Assembly: GCA_964627035.1 (NCBI GenBank)
Contig: CAZVKN010000015.1
Span: 9,648 to 73,647, forward strand
From: CAZVKN01 sp964627035
GTDB lineage: Bacteria > Electryoneota > AABM5-125-24 > Hatepunaeales > Hatepunaeaceae
Direction of reading: 5' to 3'
Length of the DNA stretch: 64,000 nucleotides
Positions 42,725-52,206 of the stretch are shown one piece after another. Both the position numbers and the translations under genes were made by a program. The notes below the pieces were generated by a model that saw only the letters and a program-made list of their open reading frames with translations, was not told the DNA's origin and did no database searches. Position 1 is the first letter of the stretch. Each line of letters starts with the position of its first letter.

Positions 42725-44565
42725 ATAGGTTACGTTTATATTTATTGACACTATTTTTTGCGACAACCCAGCTGACCTTTGTCGCTGCAGAAGACCTGAC
42801 TGAAGACATCCCATTCCGATTTGGATATCCGCTTTATGATCCTAACTATCGCATAGCTCCACTGACCGGTGGAGACAACTTTACCCTTGACACTTTGCAG
42901 CGAGCGACTCTAAATCTTGAGCATAGCGGTGACCTGCTATCCTGTAATAACAACTTCTTCCACCACGATCTGGTTACATCGGGCAGGACAGTTAATTTGA
43001 CTTCGCTTGGTGCAGTGCCGCGTACAACACGTCTAAATTGGCATGGACGACCATTCAGAAATGTCATTACCGGGATGCCGAAATTTGCGCTGTTCCCACT
43101 TCATAGGGTTGGAGGGGTTGTATCGAGCAGATGGGGAGCGGTTTCCGGGATTACGGCACCGGGTGCTGTGATAGAGTTTCTACCGTTGGATGTCAGATAC
43201 AGCGATCCGATTACAACACTGTACCATCGTGACGGCTACTACGACTACAGACCGGTTGAGTTCCTGCACTCTCAGAGATTAGCACCTAATACTTTTGGGT
43301 CATTTGGCGGAGGATATTATGCATCGCAGGGACGGTATTACCATGCCAATCAGGATGATCGCTCCTACTACACCGAGTTCATCCACTATCCGAATCCTTG
43401 CAATCGTTTCACTCTGTCATACATGGATTTTGCAAGAAGAGCTGAGATACCGTTCACGGTAATAAAGGAAAAATCTGAACGATCCGATCTTGATTTACTG
43501 TGGAATTATGCACCGGACTCTATCGGGAGATATGAGGTTAACTTTTTCAGGACAGAATCCCAAAATGGCTGGGACGACACCGACGACTACGGCAGAGAGT
43601 TTGGAATATCGGCAAGAGCCGAATACGGTGGGTGGGGCAGCTATCTCCGAGTGAATAGAATTGACGGCAGGATAGTAGGGGACACGAATTTTGGATTATT
43701 TGAGATTGAAGGCTCAGCAGCCCATCGTCAATCCTTTGGCAGCGGCTCAATTTGGACATCATTAGGTCTGACAGGTTACTATCCTGATCGGTTGAAACCG
43801 GTCGGAGCGTTTGAAATTCGATACGATTTTCCAACTGTAGGAGTCGTTTTTATCCGGGTGAAACAGGCTGCCGATCCTCACTCTCCGGAAATGTTATATG
43901 CCGAGTATCGAGATGATCGCCCTCATAACGACCTTGAGCCTGCTTGGGTGACGAATCCCAGATTGCCGATTGTAGGCAGAAAACTGCCGGTTTCGCTTAC
44001 TCGTGGCGGTCAAATCGGAATGACGAGGGCTCTCCTGTACGGTGAGATTGATTTGTCATATTTCGGTTCTATCACATCCAATCAGACTGTTTGGGGAGTT
44101 AACGGGGACTCGATGATAACTCCGATAGGAATGGACTGGCAGCGTGTTGCAGGCTGGTCAGCATCCTGGAATTGGAGTGCAGATCCGTACAGAGTGTCTG
44201 CTTCAATAATAGGAATTAACAGTGAGTTCAGTCTCAAGCAGCTTGAGCAATATATGATTACCGAGCCACCGGTCAGGCTTCAATGTGAAGTCGGATGGCA
44301 CGAGTCATTCTGGAATGGGATCTTTGAAACTGACATTCTCTTCAGCGGGAAGTACTATTCCGCTTTTAATGCGGTCGGAATGACTGGGATTGAGGAGATA
44401 GGAGGCGCCTATCCTCTCGACTTCCGGTTCACGGGAAGGATCAAACGGTTCACCTTGTTTTACGGAGTGCATAACTGGAATTCATATCAGTACTACCTTG
44501 TCCCCGATTATAAGATGATTCATAAAGAGGAGTACTGGGGAATAAACTGGATGCTGCTAAATTGA
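42721..44565 (+). CDS. Outer-membrane receptor-like beta-barrel protein
   Basis: A 614-residue exported protein: signal peptide (LYLLTLFFATTQLTFVAA), then a short plug-like domain (GRTVNLTSLGAVPRTTRLNW in parts: TSLGAVP, LNWHGRP, TGMPKFALFPLHRVGGV). The remaining 450 residues alternate aromatic and polar residues as in an outer-membrane barrel and end in YWGINWMLLN. The plug segment is that of TonB-dependent receptors, but no TonB box is evident. The gene is translationally coupled to the ECF S component, which makes a dedicated outer-membrane channel for the same substrate likely. The substrate is unknown. Confidence 0.78.
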   Translation: MNRLRLYLLTLFFATTQLTFVAAEDLTEDIPFRFGYPLYDPNYRIAPLTGGDNFTLDTLQRATLNLEHSGDLLSCNNNFFHHDLVTSGRTVNLTSLGAVPRTTRLNWHGRPFRNVITGMPKFALFPLHRVGGVVSSRWGAVSGITAPGAVIEFLPLDVRYSDPITTLYHRDGYYDYRPVEFLHSQRLAPNTFGSFGGGYYASQGRYYHANQDDRSYYTEFIHYPNPCNRFTLSYMDFARRAEIPFTVIKEKSERSDLDLLWNYAPDSIGRYEVNFFRTESQNGWDDTDDYGREFGISARAEYGGWGSYLRVNRIDGRIVGDTNFGLFEIEGSAAHRQSFGSGSIWTSLGLTGYYPDRLKPVGAFEIRYDFPTVGVVFIRVKQAADPHSPEMLYAEYRDDRPHNDLEPAWVTNPRLPIVGRKLPVSLTRGGQIGMTRALLYGEIDLSYFGSITSNQTVWGVNGDSMITPIGMDWQRVAGWSASWNWSADPYRVSASIIGINSEFSLKQLEQYMITEPPVRLQCEVGWHESFWNGIFETDILFSGKYYSAFNAVGMTGIEEIGGAYPLDFRFTGRIKRFTLFYGVHNWNSYQYYLVPDYKMIHKEEYWGINWMLLN

Positions 44566-45467
44566 GAGTTCTCGCTGTTGACATAGGAACCAACAGCACG
44601 CTTCATTTACTGGCTGACGTAGTTGATGAAGAGCTTCTCGTTATAGAGAACGATATCATCGGTAACGGCTTAGGTGCGAAAATGGGTGCCGACGGACGGA
44701 TTGGCGATGGACTGATGAAGCTGAATCGTCAGATACTGTCAGATCTAACCAGATTAGCGCAAGAAAATGACTGCGAAGTTGTAGGTGCTGTCGGTACACA
44801 GGCGCTCCGCAAAGCAACCAACAACGATCAATTCATTTCAATGGCACAAGAGGTGTCACTCCCAGTCAGTATCATTTCAAACCGAGAGGAGGCTCTGCTT
44901 GCTTGGAGAGGAGTGTTTGGTGATGATGAAGGGGATCATCAAAGAGCATTGCTTGATATAGGTGGTGGGTCAAGTGAGCTGTCGGTTGGAAGAGGTGAAA
45001 TGCCTGAATGGACGGATTCTGTCGAGATTGGAGCAGTAACTCTCAGCAGAAACTGTTTTCATGATGATCCACCGAAACCCGATCAGATAAACGCTGCGAG
45101 AACAGCGATCAGATTTGCATTCTCAAATTGGGACGGGATTAGATTTGACAAACTGGAGCTTACCGGGATTGCAGGTACGATATTTATGCTGGCAGCACTA
45201 GAAAATGAGATTACTGAGTACAGCAGTGGGTGTGTTGAAGGTCTGATCCTCAATGCTGAGGCTGTTTCGTCATGGTGCGATAGACTGCTAAGCTGCGAAC
45301 TGAGTGAGCGCCGAGAACTTTGCCGGATTTCACCTCAGAGAGCTGAGTCAATTCATACCGGCAGTCTCATACTCGTAGAGCTGATGAGCAGATTCGGGTG
45401 GAAACAAATTAAGGTCAGTGAGCGGGGTTTGCTGCATGGGTTGGCTCTTCAATTGGCGTGCAGATAA
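44562..45467 (+). CDS. Ppx/GppA-family exopolyphosphatase or pppGpp phosphatase
   Basis: A 301-residue member of the sugar-kinase/Hsp70 actin-fold superfamily: LAVDIGTNSTLHLLA, GTQALRKATN, REEALLAWRGVF, LLDIGGGSSELSVG (phosphate 2) and GIAGTI (adenosine-like loop). It lacks the C-terminal HD-type domain of long Ppx proteins, so it is the short form. The choice between polyphosphate and pppGpp cannot be made. The start is TTG inside the previous stop (TTGA). Confidence 0.9.
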   Translation: MRVLAVDIGTNSTLHLLADVVDEELLVIENDIIGNGLGAKMGADGRIGDGLMKLNRQILSDLTRLAQENDCEVVGAVGTQALRKATNNDQFISMAQEVSLPVSIISNREEALLAWRGVFGDDEGDHQRALLDIGGGSSELSVGRGEMPEWTDSVEIGAVTLSRNCFHDDPPKPDQINAARTAIRFAFSNWDGIRFDKLELTGIAGTIFMLAALENEITEYSSGCVEGLILNAEAVSSWCDRLLSCELSERRELCRISPQRAESIHTGSLILVELMSRFGWKQIKVSERGLLHGLALQLACR

Positions 45468-45472
45468 TATTT

Positions 45473-45532
45473 TGTAGTCGGGTTTGTCACAAGCCCGTCC
45501 CGACTCGTCGGGATGAGACAACCGCGACCTCA
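45473..45532. repeat. Double-hairpin dispersed repeat, copy D (type 2)
   Basis: TGTAGTCGGGTTT-gtcac-AAGCCC, then the TCCCGACTCGTCGGGA variant hairpin and GAGACAACCGCGAC. The right end has decayed (CTCA in place of TACA). Same sub-type as copy A. Lies at the 3' end of the Ppx/GppA gene. Confidence 0.8.
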
Positions 45533-45543
45533 GTGTCATAAGA

Positions 45544-45577
45544 GAACAAGGCATCTTCAAGCGAAGATGCCTTGTTC
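45544..45577. terminator. Bidirectional terminator between convergent genes
   Basis: GAACAAGGCATCTTC and GAAGATGCCTTGTTC form a perfect 15-bp stem with a four-base loop. It lies between the Ppx/GppA gene (plus) and a minus-strand gene. T tracts are poor on both sides, but the stem is unusually stable. Confidence 0.75.
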
Positions 45578-45598
45578 ATTTAGCACGAAACCGTTGTA

Positions 45599-47692
45599 CT
45601 ACCTGAGGTACACCAGCTTCTGCGTTTCATGCAGATTGTTGGATTCCAATCTCAGATAGTAAACTCCACTTGACAAATCATAGTCATTCGCATTCAACTG
45701 TGCACTGTGCTTACCGGCGGGCAGAGCGCCTTCATGCAGCGTAGAAATCAATCTTCCGTTCAGATCGAAGATGTCAAGTGTGACATCGCCCGCAGTCGAA
45801 AGCGAGAACGGAATGACAGTCTGTGAGTTGAATGGATTCGGAAACGCCGCTTCCAACTCAAACTCTGTGACTGAAAACGCTTCACGGTGTGGAGTTGCCA
45901 ATTCACGGTCATTCTTCCAGCTAATGATGCGAGTCATAAACTCGCTGAATGTCTCGGTGTCAAATACACCGGCAATAGTGTTCATGGAATAGGCAAAGAA
46001 CAGCGTGCTGTAAACGTCTGTCTCATTTTTAGCAGCTCCGATCTTCTCCATATTGTTCTCATATCGCGTGACCGCTTCTGCACTGCCAAGTAAGTTCAGC
46101 GCAGGCTTGCGGCTCGACGATCCGGCAGGACCGCGTCCAAGATAGCCTCTCATACCGTCGAAATGGTCATCACCTTCTTCACCGATGACGTACACCGCGC
46201 GGCTGACGCTGGGTTCATTCATCTCAACATTCAGGTAATCGCTGAACAGCGGACGTTCGCCGATGGTCTGCAGCATGTATGAGCCGCTGATGATCAGAAT
46301 GCCGTGATTATCGAGGAATGATGTCAGGACAGATTCCTCCTCTTCGGTCATTATGTTTTCTTCAGCGTTATGGCTGTGCCACAGGATAGTGGTGACATGG
46401 TCATCAATGGCTTCCTCAACCAAATCTCCCAACTCGGAGCGATTCCACATCTCCACATACGGTATTTCGTCAGTGTCAAAAACCTCAAGCATCGGCAGCT
46501 CAGCTTCTTCTTCGCCTGAACCGTCAACGACAAGCATATCGGGCCAACCAATTATCAATTTAACCGGTAGCTCTTCACTGTAGTTACCCGGCTGAGCGGA
46601 GATTGTAAAAGTAAAGGTAGCAGAGCGAGTCATCATGCCGTCATCAACCCGGAAGCTGAACGGTGAATCTTCATTGTTCTCCATCTGACCGTTTTCAAGA
46701 TCACCGAGATTGTATGTATCATCAAGAATTTCAATACCTTCTCGATCAGTTGACATTACAATTTCAATGTCCTCAGCAGGGAGGAAATCGGGATCATTTT
46801 CAAAGGTGATTACAACATCTACAGTCTCGCCGGCTTCAGCACGCCCGTCGCCATTTCCATCAACATTATCAATTACGGTAATCTCAGAAATTACGAACAT
46901 GGGGGTGGTGACTTCAAACGGTGCGGCTGTGGTCTGTAACACAATGTTGTCAGAATCCTGCACCCAGGCGGCGACGATGATGTTATCCTCTTCAGGTTCT
47001 CTTCCCCCAACGTTAAAACTGAAGTCGGATTCAAACTCGAACTCGACTGTTTCACCGGATTCAATGTCGAAATCTGTCCCGTCACCTCCATTTTCACCGA
47101 TCATATCGAGCATCGGGCCGTGATGCTCATTCTGTCGGTTGGGAGCTTGATATTCCACCATGTGTTCACCGACGAAAACATGAAGAACGAGGTCACCCAG
47201 ATTTTCTTCGGATGAAACGTACACTCTGGTGCGAAGGTCACCGTTTTCGAGAATTCGGGGCACCAAACGAATGTCAATCGGTGTCTCTTCAGCGAGATGT
47301 GCATTGATTCGATTACGAGTCTGTATTTCCAGACCACCGCCAAGTTGGACGCTCGTGCCATCCACAAAGAAGGCAGGAACACCGTTTACTCCGTAATGTT
47401 CAACTTTCTGACGGTTTTCGTCTTCATTCTGCAGCCACCATGGATCATTTCTTCCGGGCCACCAGGTATGGTATGCGACGAGTACATAGTCCACACCGTC
47501 TTCAAAATCTTCCAATGCACGCAGGACATACGGTGTCCAGGTGTAGCAAGGACCGCATGAAGTATTGGTAAAATCTTCAACCAACACACTTCTCTCGTAT
47601 GCAGCTGATTCGCTGATGCTGCCGGATAATATGATCGTGAACAGCAGCGTAAACAGCATCACTCCTCGGGATAAAGTTTTAACTTGTGACAT
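45599..47692 (-). CDS. Secreted CGPC thioredoxin-fold (Omp28-like) protein with sorting tail, paralog 2
   Basis: A 697-residue exported protein. After the signal peptide, VLVEDFTNTSCGPCYTWTPYVL places a CxxC redox-type motif near residue 47; GVNGVPAFFVDG gives the cis-proline of the thioredoxin fold. The next region is beta-rich (about 180-370), followed by a Rossmann-like segment (ILIISGSYMLQTI, about 440-490), and a type IX-like sorting tail (AFPNPFNSQTVIPFSL, DLNGRLISTL, SGVYYLRL). The ATG at 47692 has GAGG seven nt upstream and is chosen over the one at 47698. It lies 92 nt downstream of a paralog that shares the same architecture. Confidence 0.9.
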   Translation of the reverse strand: MSQVKTLSRGVMLFTLLFTIILSGSISESAAYERSVLVEDFTNTSCGPCYTWTPYVLRALEDFEDGVDYVLVAYHTWWPGRNDPWWLQNEDENRQKVEHYGVNGVPAFFVDGTSVQLGGGLEIQTRNRINAHLAEETPIDIRLVPRILENGDLRTRVYVSSEENLGDLVLHVFVGEHMVEYQAPNRQNEHHGPMLDMIGENGGDGTDFDIESGETVEFEFESDFSFNVGGREPEEDNIIVAAWVQDSDNIVLQTTAAPFEVTTPMFVISEITVIDNVDGNGDGRAEAGETVDVVITFENDPDFLPAEDIEIVMSTDREGIEILDDTYNLGDLENGQMENNEDSPFSFRVDDGMMTRSATFTFTISAQPGNYSEELPVKLIIGWPDMLVVDGSGEEEAELPMLEVFDTDEIPYVEMWNRSELGDLVEEAIDDHVTTILWHSHNAEENIMTEEEESVLTSFLDNHGILIISGSYMLQTIGERPLFSDYLNVEMNEPSVSRAVYVIGEEGDDHFDGMRGYLGRGPAGSSSRKPALNLLGSAEAVTRYENNMEKIGAAKNETDVYSTLFFAYSMNTIAGVFDTETFSEFMTRIISWKNDRELATPHREAFSVTEFELEAAFPNPFNSQTVIPFSLSTAGDVTLDIFDLNGRLISTLHEGALPAGKHSAQLNANDYDLSSGVYYLRLESNNLHETQKLVYLR

Positions 47693-47741
47693 ATTCATTC
47701 CTCACGATTGTAGTTGTAAAATTGTAATAGATGTCAGTAAC

Positions 47742-47772
47742 AAAAAAGATGGGGCGAACTATGTTCGCCCCA
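47742..47772 (-). terminator. Rho-independent terminator between the CGPC paralogs
   Basis: On the minus strand TGGGGCGAAC and GTTCGCCCCA form a perfect 10-bp stem with a three-base loop, followed by TCTTTTTTG. It ends the upstream paralog's transcript, so the second paralog needs its own promoter or read-through. Confidence 0.85.
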
Positions 47773-47789
47773 AACCTATGAATACCGGA

Positions 47790-49901
47790 TTACCTTAAGT
47801 AAAGCAGTTTCTGTCCTGTTGTCTTTTCTCCTGCAGATAGCTGCAGATAGTAAACTCCGCTGCTCAGGTCGAAAGAAGAAGCGTCGAAGCTGGTCGAGTG
47901 ATGACCTGCAGTCATTGACCCCTCAAAGATAGCCGCAATCTCACGACCGTTCATGTCAAACAGTGTCAACGTGACATTGTCGGCACCGTCCAGACTGAAT
48001 GGAATTGTCGTCAGTGAGTTGAACGGATTCGGAAATGCCGGTTCCAGATTGAACTCAAACGGTTGAACCGCATCACCTTCGACAGACTGATCTCCACCTT
48101 CCGGTGGGTTGTCTAACCAAATTTTAACACGAGACATGAAGTCTTCAAAAGTTTCTGAGCCGACACGTCCAGCGGCGCACTCTACCGGAAATGCGAAAAA
48201 CAGTGTGCGGTAATCACCGGCTTCATGTTTAACCGCTGAAATCGGGGCATCGTCATTGCTGTAAAGGAGGATTGATTCACCGTTATCGTGAGTGGTCAGG
48301 GAAGATTTGCGTGTAGGAGAACCTACCACACCTCCACCGAGGTACAGTTCTGTGTCACCAAAAATAGTGTCTCCCTCCACACCCATGATTTGGGTGCCGC
48401 GTCTGACATTTTCCTCGTCCAGACCGATCTTCATATAATCGGCAAAAAGCGCACCGTCGAGCGACAGTGTGCTTGCCAGATAAGCTCCGGTCATAATTAA
48501 AGTACCGCCCCCTTCAAGGAAAGTGACGAGTTCCGCCTGATCCTCATCTGTGAGTATGTCAACCTCGGCATTGAATGTCTGCCAGATGATGGTGCTAAAA
48601 TGAGGCGCATAACCCTCAGGAATAGAACCGTTATCAACGTGATCCCAATTTTCCGCAAACGGGAATGAGTCTTCCTCACCAGTATCAAAGATGCTCATCA
48701 TTACATCCCGAGCATCCGGGTTGCCTGTTGCATCCACCACGAGAACATCGGGCCAACCGATAATGATGGTATGTTCGAGTACCTGTTCAAGGTCACCCGG
48801 CTGTGAGGTTATAGTGAAGGTCAATGTGACTTCATGTACTTCGGCATCTTCAGCAACTGCGAAGCTGAACGGATCTTCTTCATTGTTGCCGACCTGACCG
48901 TTTTCGATGGCGCCAAGTTCAACGACGGCATTAATCAACTCAATGTCATCGTCTTCAACGCTGAGAATTATATCGGTTGACTCGGCTGCGAGATAGTCAG
49001 GATCGTTGGCGATGGAAATGACCATGTCAACCGTTTCGCCTGCTTCAGCGCGTCCATCGCCGTTGCCGTTGTCACCGTCAAGGATGCTCATGCCGTCGAA
49101 AGCGAAATAAGCGGAATTGATCTCAAAGCCGTTGTAGTTAGCCTGCAGACACTCTTCACGGTCATCGGCAACCCAGGCACATAGGTAGAGGTTTTCGTCG
49201 TAATCTACGTCGCGACCACCGATGGTGTATGAATATTCTGATTCAAATTCAAATTCAAGCGTTTCATCCGCTTCGATGTCAAAGTTCTGACCACCGCCAT
49301 CATCAATCCAATCAATGGTAGGACCGTGATGTTCACGCTGACCATTCGGAGCGTTGTAAGCCACAACCTGCTCACCAACTACGAAAAACAGCGTTAAATC
49401 ACTGAGATCTTCGTCAGATGTGACGAAAACGGTGGTGTTGAGCAACTCCTCGTCTTCGTTAATGCGGTATGAAATGCGCATATTGAGGGGGCTTTCTTCA
49501 TCAAGCCGACCGTTGATCGCATTGCGGGTTCCAGCTTCAAGACCGTTTCCCAGTTGAAGTTGGCTGCCGTCCACGAAGAATGCAGGAACACCGTTAAAAC
49601 CGTAATAGTTCGGACGACCTCGACATTCCTCGTTGAACTGCCACCAGGGATCGGCTGCACCGGGCCACCAAACATGTGGGGCGATCAGTGCATAATCTTC
49701 ACCCAAACTGAAATCTTCGAGCGCACGAAGAACATGAGGTGTCCAGGTTGCACACGGTCCGCAGTATGTGTTCGTATAGTCTTCAACAAGCACACACCGT
49801 TCGTATGCCATTCCGGTTGTGCTGGAAAGCAGCAGAATTACCGCGAACAGTGCCAATCCAAAGCGGTAGTGGTTTGCCATAAAAGTTTGAAAGTTTGCCA
49901 T
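47790..49901 (-). CDS. Secreted CGPC thioredoxin-fold (Omp28-like) protein with sorting tail, paralog 1
   Basis: A 703-residue protein with the same layout as its neighbour: signal peptide, VLVEDYTNTYCGPCATWTPHVL with the CxxC motif, GFNGVPAFFVDG, two beta-rich domains (GNGDGRAEAGETVDMVI), an IIMTGAYLAS-type region (seen as LIMTGAYLAST) and a sorting tail (AFPNPFNSLTTIPFSL, DMNGREIAAI, SGVYYLQL). The CGPC motif in exported Omp28-like proteins suggests disulfide chemistry or a metal role at the surface; not shown here. AGAGG lies five nt before the ATG, and a good promoter lies at 50026-50054. Confidence 0.9.
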   Translation of the reverse strand: MANFQTFMANHYRFGLALFAVILLLSSTTGMAYERCVLVEDYTNTYCGPCATWTPHVLRALEDFSLGEDYALIAPHVWWPGAADPWWQFNEECRGRPNYYGFNGVPAFFVDGSQLQLGNGLEAGTRNAINGRLDEESPLNMRISYRINEDEELLNTTVFVTSDEDLSDLTLFFVVGEQVVAYNAPNGQREHHGPTIDWIDDGGGQNFDIEADETLEFEFESEYSYTIGGRDVDYDENLYLCAWVADDREECLQANYNGFEINSAYFAFDGMSILDGDNGNGDGRAEAGETVDMVISIANDPDYLAAESTDIILSVEDDDIELINAVVELGAIENGQVGNNEEDPFSFAVAEDAEVHEVTLTFTITSQPGDLEQVLEHTIIIGWPDVLVVDATGNPDARDVMMSIFDTGEEDSFPFAENWDHVDNGSIPEGYAPHFSTIIWQTFNAEVDILTDEDQAELVTFLEGGGTLIMTGAYLASTLSLDGALFADYMKIGLDEENVRRGTQIMGVEGDTIFGDTELYLGGGVVGSPTRKSSLTTHDNGESILLYSNDDAPISAVKHEAGDYRTLFFAFPVECAAGRVGSETFEDFMSRVKIWLDNPPEGGDQSVEGDAVQPFEFNLEPAFPNPFNSLTTIPFSLDGADNVTLTLFDMNGREIAAIFEGSMTAGHHSTSFDASSFDLSSGVYYLQLSAGEKTTGQKLLYLR

Positions 49902-50025
49902 AGTTTCCTCTGTGATGTGTTTGACCGCTATTGCGCGGTAACTGATAGTATAATCGGATGCAATGTCGTAATATTATACGCTTCGGATCTCAATAAGATT
50001 CGGATATTTTAAGAAGAATAGTTAC

Positions 50026-50054
50026 ATTATACATTTTTTTTCGATTAGATACAA
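50026..50054 (-). promoter_or_regulatory. Promoter of the CGPC paralog 1
   Basis: On the minus strand TTGTAT (50054-50049), a 17-nt spacer and TATAAT (50031-50026), with TG just before the -10. The transcript would have a leader of about 120 nt. Confidence 0.62.
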
Positions 50055-50099
50055 GAAAGTTTCGGTTTCAAAGCGAACTATTCTGCATTCTTTTCTATC

Positions 50100-50128
50100 T
50101 TGTTCAGAGCAAATTGAGCCATTATATT
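50100..50128 (+). promoter_or_regulatory. Promoter of dapF
   Basis: TTGTTC (50100-50105), 17 nt, TATATT (50123-50128). The expected start is about 35 nt before the dapF ATG. It is divergent from the CGPC promoter and their -35 elements are about 45 nt apart, so they may share regulation. Confidence 0.55.
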
Positions 50129-50169
50129 GTATTATTCATTTCATTGTGAAACTATAATATTTCAGGAAT

Positions 50170-51051
50170 ATGACCACACTCAAATTTGAAAAATATGAAG
50201 GCTTAGGAAATGACTTTGTCCTCTATAATGTCATCGAAAGTGGGGATGACTTTCCTCAGCATCCTGAGTTTATAAGTAAAGTCTGTGACAGACATCTCGG
50301 CATCGGCGGCGACGGAGTACTGCTGTTTTCACCTCCGGATAAGCCTGAAAACCTTGTTAAGATGGTCTATTTCAACGGCGACGGTGCACGAGCTGAGATC
50401 TGCGTAAACGGTCTGCGCTGCATGGCGCTGCACGCAGTCCGAACCGGGATTGCGAAGCGAGACGACCAATTTGGGATAGAGGTGCTTCCAACTCATGCGG
50501 TGATTGCATCTGTAGATTCGGGGGATTCTGTCACAATTGAAAACCTGTCGGCGGGTGAGTATGATCCGGAAAATATCCCGCTTAATTCCGATAAGCCGTT
50601 GATAGACTCACAGATTGAAGTTTCAGGTGAAAAGTTAATCGGGACGGCTGTAGCAGTGCCTAATCCGCACTTTGTAGTATGGCGAGATAGCGGTGAGCGT
50701 GATTTACTAGCTGAAGAGGTCATAAGATTAGGTCGCCACGTAGAAAACCTTGATATGTTTCCACAAGGTACAAATTTTGAGATAGTCAGAAAAATTAATG
50801 AAAACACCGTACTGATGGAAGTATGGGAGCGTGGTGTCGGAAGAACATTGGCATGTGGGTCAGGAGCGTTAGCAGTGGTCAGCAGCGGAGTCAAAACAGG
50901 TCAGCTGAAGCGAGGCGATGATGTCAGAGTTGTCATGGCAGGAGGCGAATTGACCGTCACAATTGATGAATCCGGCAAATTAACCGGACATGCGAGATAT
51001 GTCTTCAGCGGTTCATTGGAAATTAATGACTTCAAAATCAGGGAAGATTGA
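50170..51051 (+). CDS. dapF: Diaminopimelate epimerase
   Basis: Converts LL- to meso-diaminopimelate for lysine and peptidoglycan. The 293-residue protein has YEGLGNDFVLYN, DRHLGIGGDGVLL, the first catalytic cysteine in FNGDGARAEICVNGLRC and the second in ACGSGALAV. The normally invariant glycine after the first cysteine (CGNG) is valine here. Other variations are NGDG for NSDG and ACGSG for ACGTG. The gene leads directly into a DapL-like aminotransferase, indicating the aminotransferase route of lysine synthesis. Confidence 0.95.
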   Translation: MTTLKFEKYEGLGNDFVLYNVIESGDDFPQHPEFISKVCDRHLGIGGDGVLLFSPPDKPENLVKMVYFNGDGARAEICVNGLRCMALHAVRTGIAKRDDQFGIEVLPTHAVIASVDSGDSVTIENLSAGEYDPENIPLNSDKPLIDSQIEVSGEKLIGTAVAVPNPHFVVWRDSGERDLLAEEVIRLGRHVENLDMFPQGTNFEIVRKINENTVLMEVWERGVGRTLACGSGALAVVSSGVKTGQLKRGDDVRVVMAGGELTVTIDESGKLTGHARYVFSGSLEINDFKIRED

Positions 51052-52205
51052 TAGAAATGACCAATTTTATGCCTGCTAAAAGGTTAGATTTGCCGGGTTA
51101 TCCGTTTGCGAAGCTGGAACGTATCGCATCTGAGCGACGCAGCAGAGGATTACCGCTGTTCGATCTGTCAATCGGGGATCCGGATCTGTCTCCTCCGTTA
51201 TACATTACTGAAGCGACTAAAAAGGCACTGTCCGATCAAAGCTCTCACCTCTATCCATCGAGCCGTGGGAATGCATCCGTAAGAAAGGCTATAGCCGATT
51301 GGTACAAAGGCAGATTCGGGGTTGAGCTTGATCCTGAAAGCCAGGTCTGTGTGTTGATCGGCGGTAAAGAGGGATTGGCGAATTTTGCCCGAGGGATTGT
51401 CAATCCGGGAGACATTGTGGGAGTTCCTGAACCCGGGTATCCTGTGTATGGTCGTGCCGGCTGTAAGCTGGTTGAAGGTGTTAAACGAACGATAGAACTC
51501 AAACCGGAGAACAGTTTCCTGCCAGATCTGCGTGAAGCTGAGGGAGTTAAGCTGTTGTACCTGAACTACCCAAACAATCCGACCGGGGCAACAGTTTCAG
51601 ATGAGTTTATGACTAAATTGGCAGACTTTGTGGCGTCTGATCCATCCATGACCGTGGCTTATGACATGGCATATTGCGAGGTCACTTACGGCAGACCTAT
51701 TCGATCATTGCTTGAATACAGTTCAAATGTCGTAGAATTTCACTCAATTTCAAAGATGGCTAATGCAACAGGTTATCGTGTCGGGTTTGCAGTCGGTGAT
51801 GCTGACCGAATCGCAGCATTGGTTCGTGTTAAGGAGGAGATTGACAGCGGAGTTCCTCTACCGTTCCAGTTTGGACTCAAAGCGTTGTTGGAAAGATATG
51901 ACGAACAGCATCCTCCGGCAGAAGTCACAGAGTCGTTAGATGTCTATCGAAAACGACGTGAGCAGGTGTTCGACAGTTTGGAGAAAATGGGATTTACACC
52001 GTTTCGTTCCGATGCTACATTCTATGTGTGGTTTAAGGTTGGGGATGACGAAGTGGAGTTTGTCAACCGATGTGCGGATAGCGGTGTGCTGCTGACTCCC
52101 GGATCGGGATTTGGTAAAGCAGGCACAGGATGGGTGAGGATTTCTGTGACAGCTCCAGACGAAACTGTCGAACAGGCAATGCATATACTTTCAAATATGG
52201 TCTAA
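51048..52205 (+). CDS. dapL: LL-diaminopimelate aminotransferase-like class I/II aminotransferase
   Basis: A 385-residue PLP enzyme: DLSIGDPDLSPP, LIGGKEGLANFARG, PEPGYPVYGR, YLNYPNNPTGA, AYDMAYCEVTY and the PLP-lysine in SISKMANATGYRVG. DLSIGDPD and the LNYPNNPTGA spacing resemble LL-DAP aminotransferases (DapL), and dapF next door supports that. An ordinary aspartate/alanine-type aminotransferase remains possible. The reading frame opens at a TTG overlapping the dapF stop (TTGA); an ATG nine bases later is an alternative. Confidence 0.85.
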   Translation: MIEMTNFMPAKRLDLPGYPFAKLERIASERRSRGLPLFDLSIGDPDLSPPLYITEATKKALSDQSSHLYPSSRGNASVRKAIADWYKGRFGVELDPESQVCVLIGGKEGLANFARGIVNPGDIVGVPEPGYPVYGRAGCKLVEGVKRTIELKPENSFLPDLREAEGVKLLYLNYPNNPTGATVSDEFMTKLADFVASDPSMTVAYDMAYCEVTYGRPIRSLLEYSSNVVEFHSISKMANATGYRVGFAVGDADRIAALVRVKEEIDSGVPLPFQFGLKALLERYDEQHPPAEVTESLDVYRKRREQVFDSLEKMGFTPFRSDATFYVWFKVGDDEVEFVNRCADSGVLLTPGSGFGKAGTGWVRISVTAPDETVEQAMHILSNMV

Positions 52206-52206
52206 G

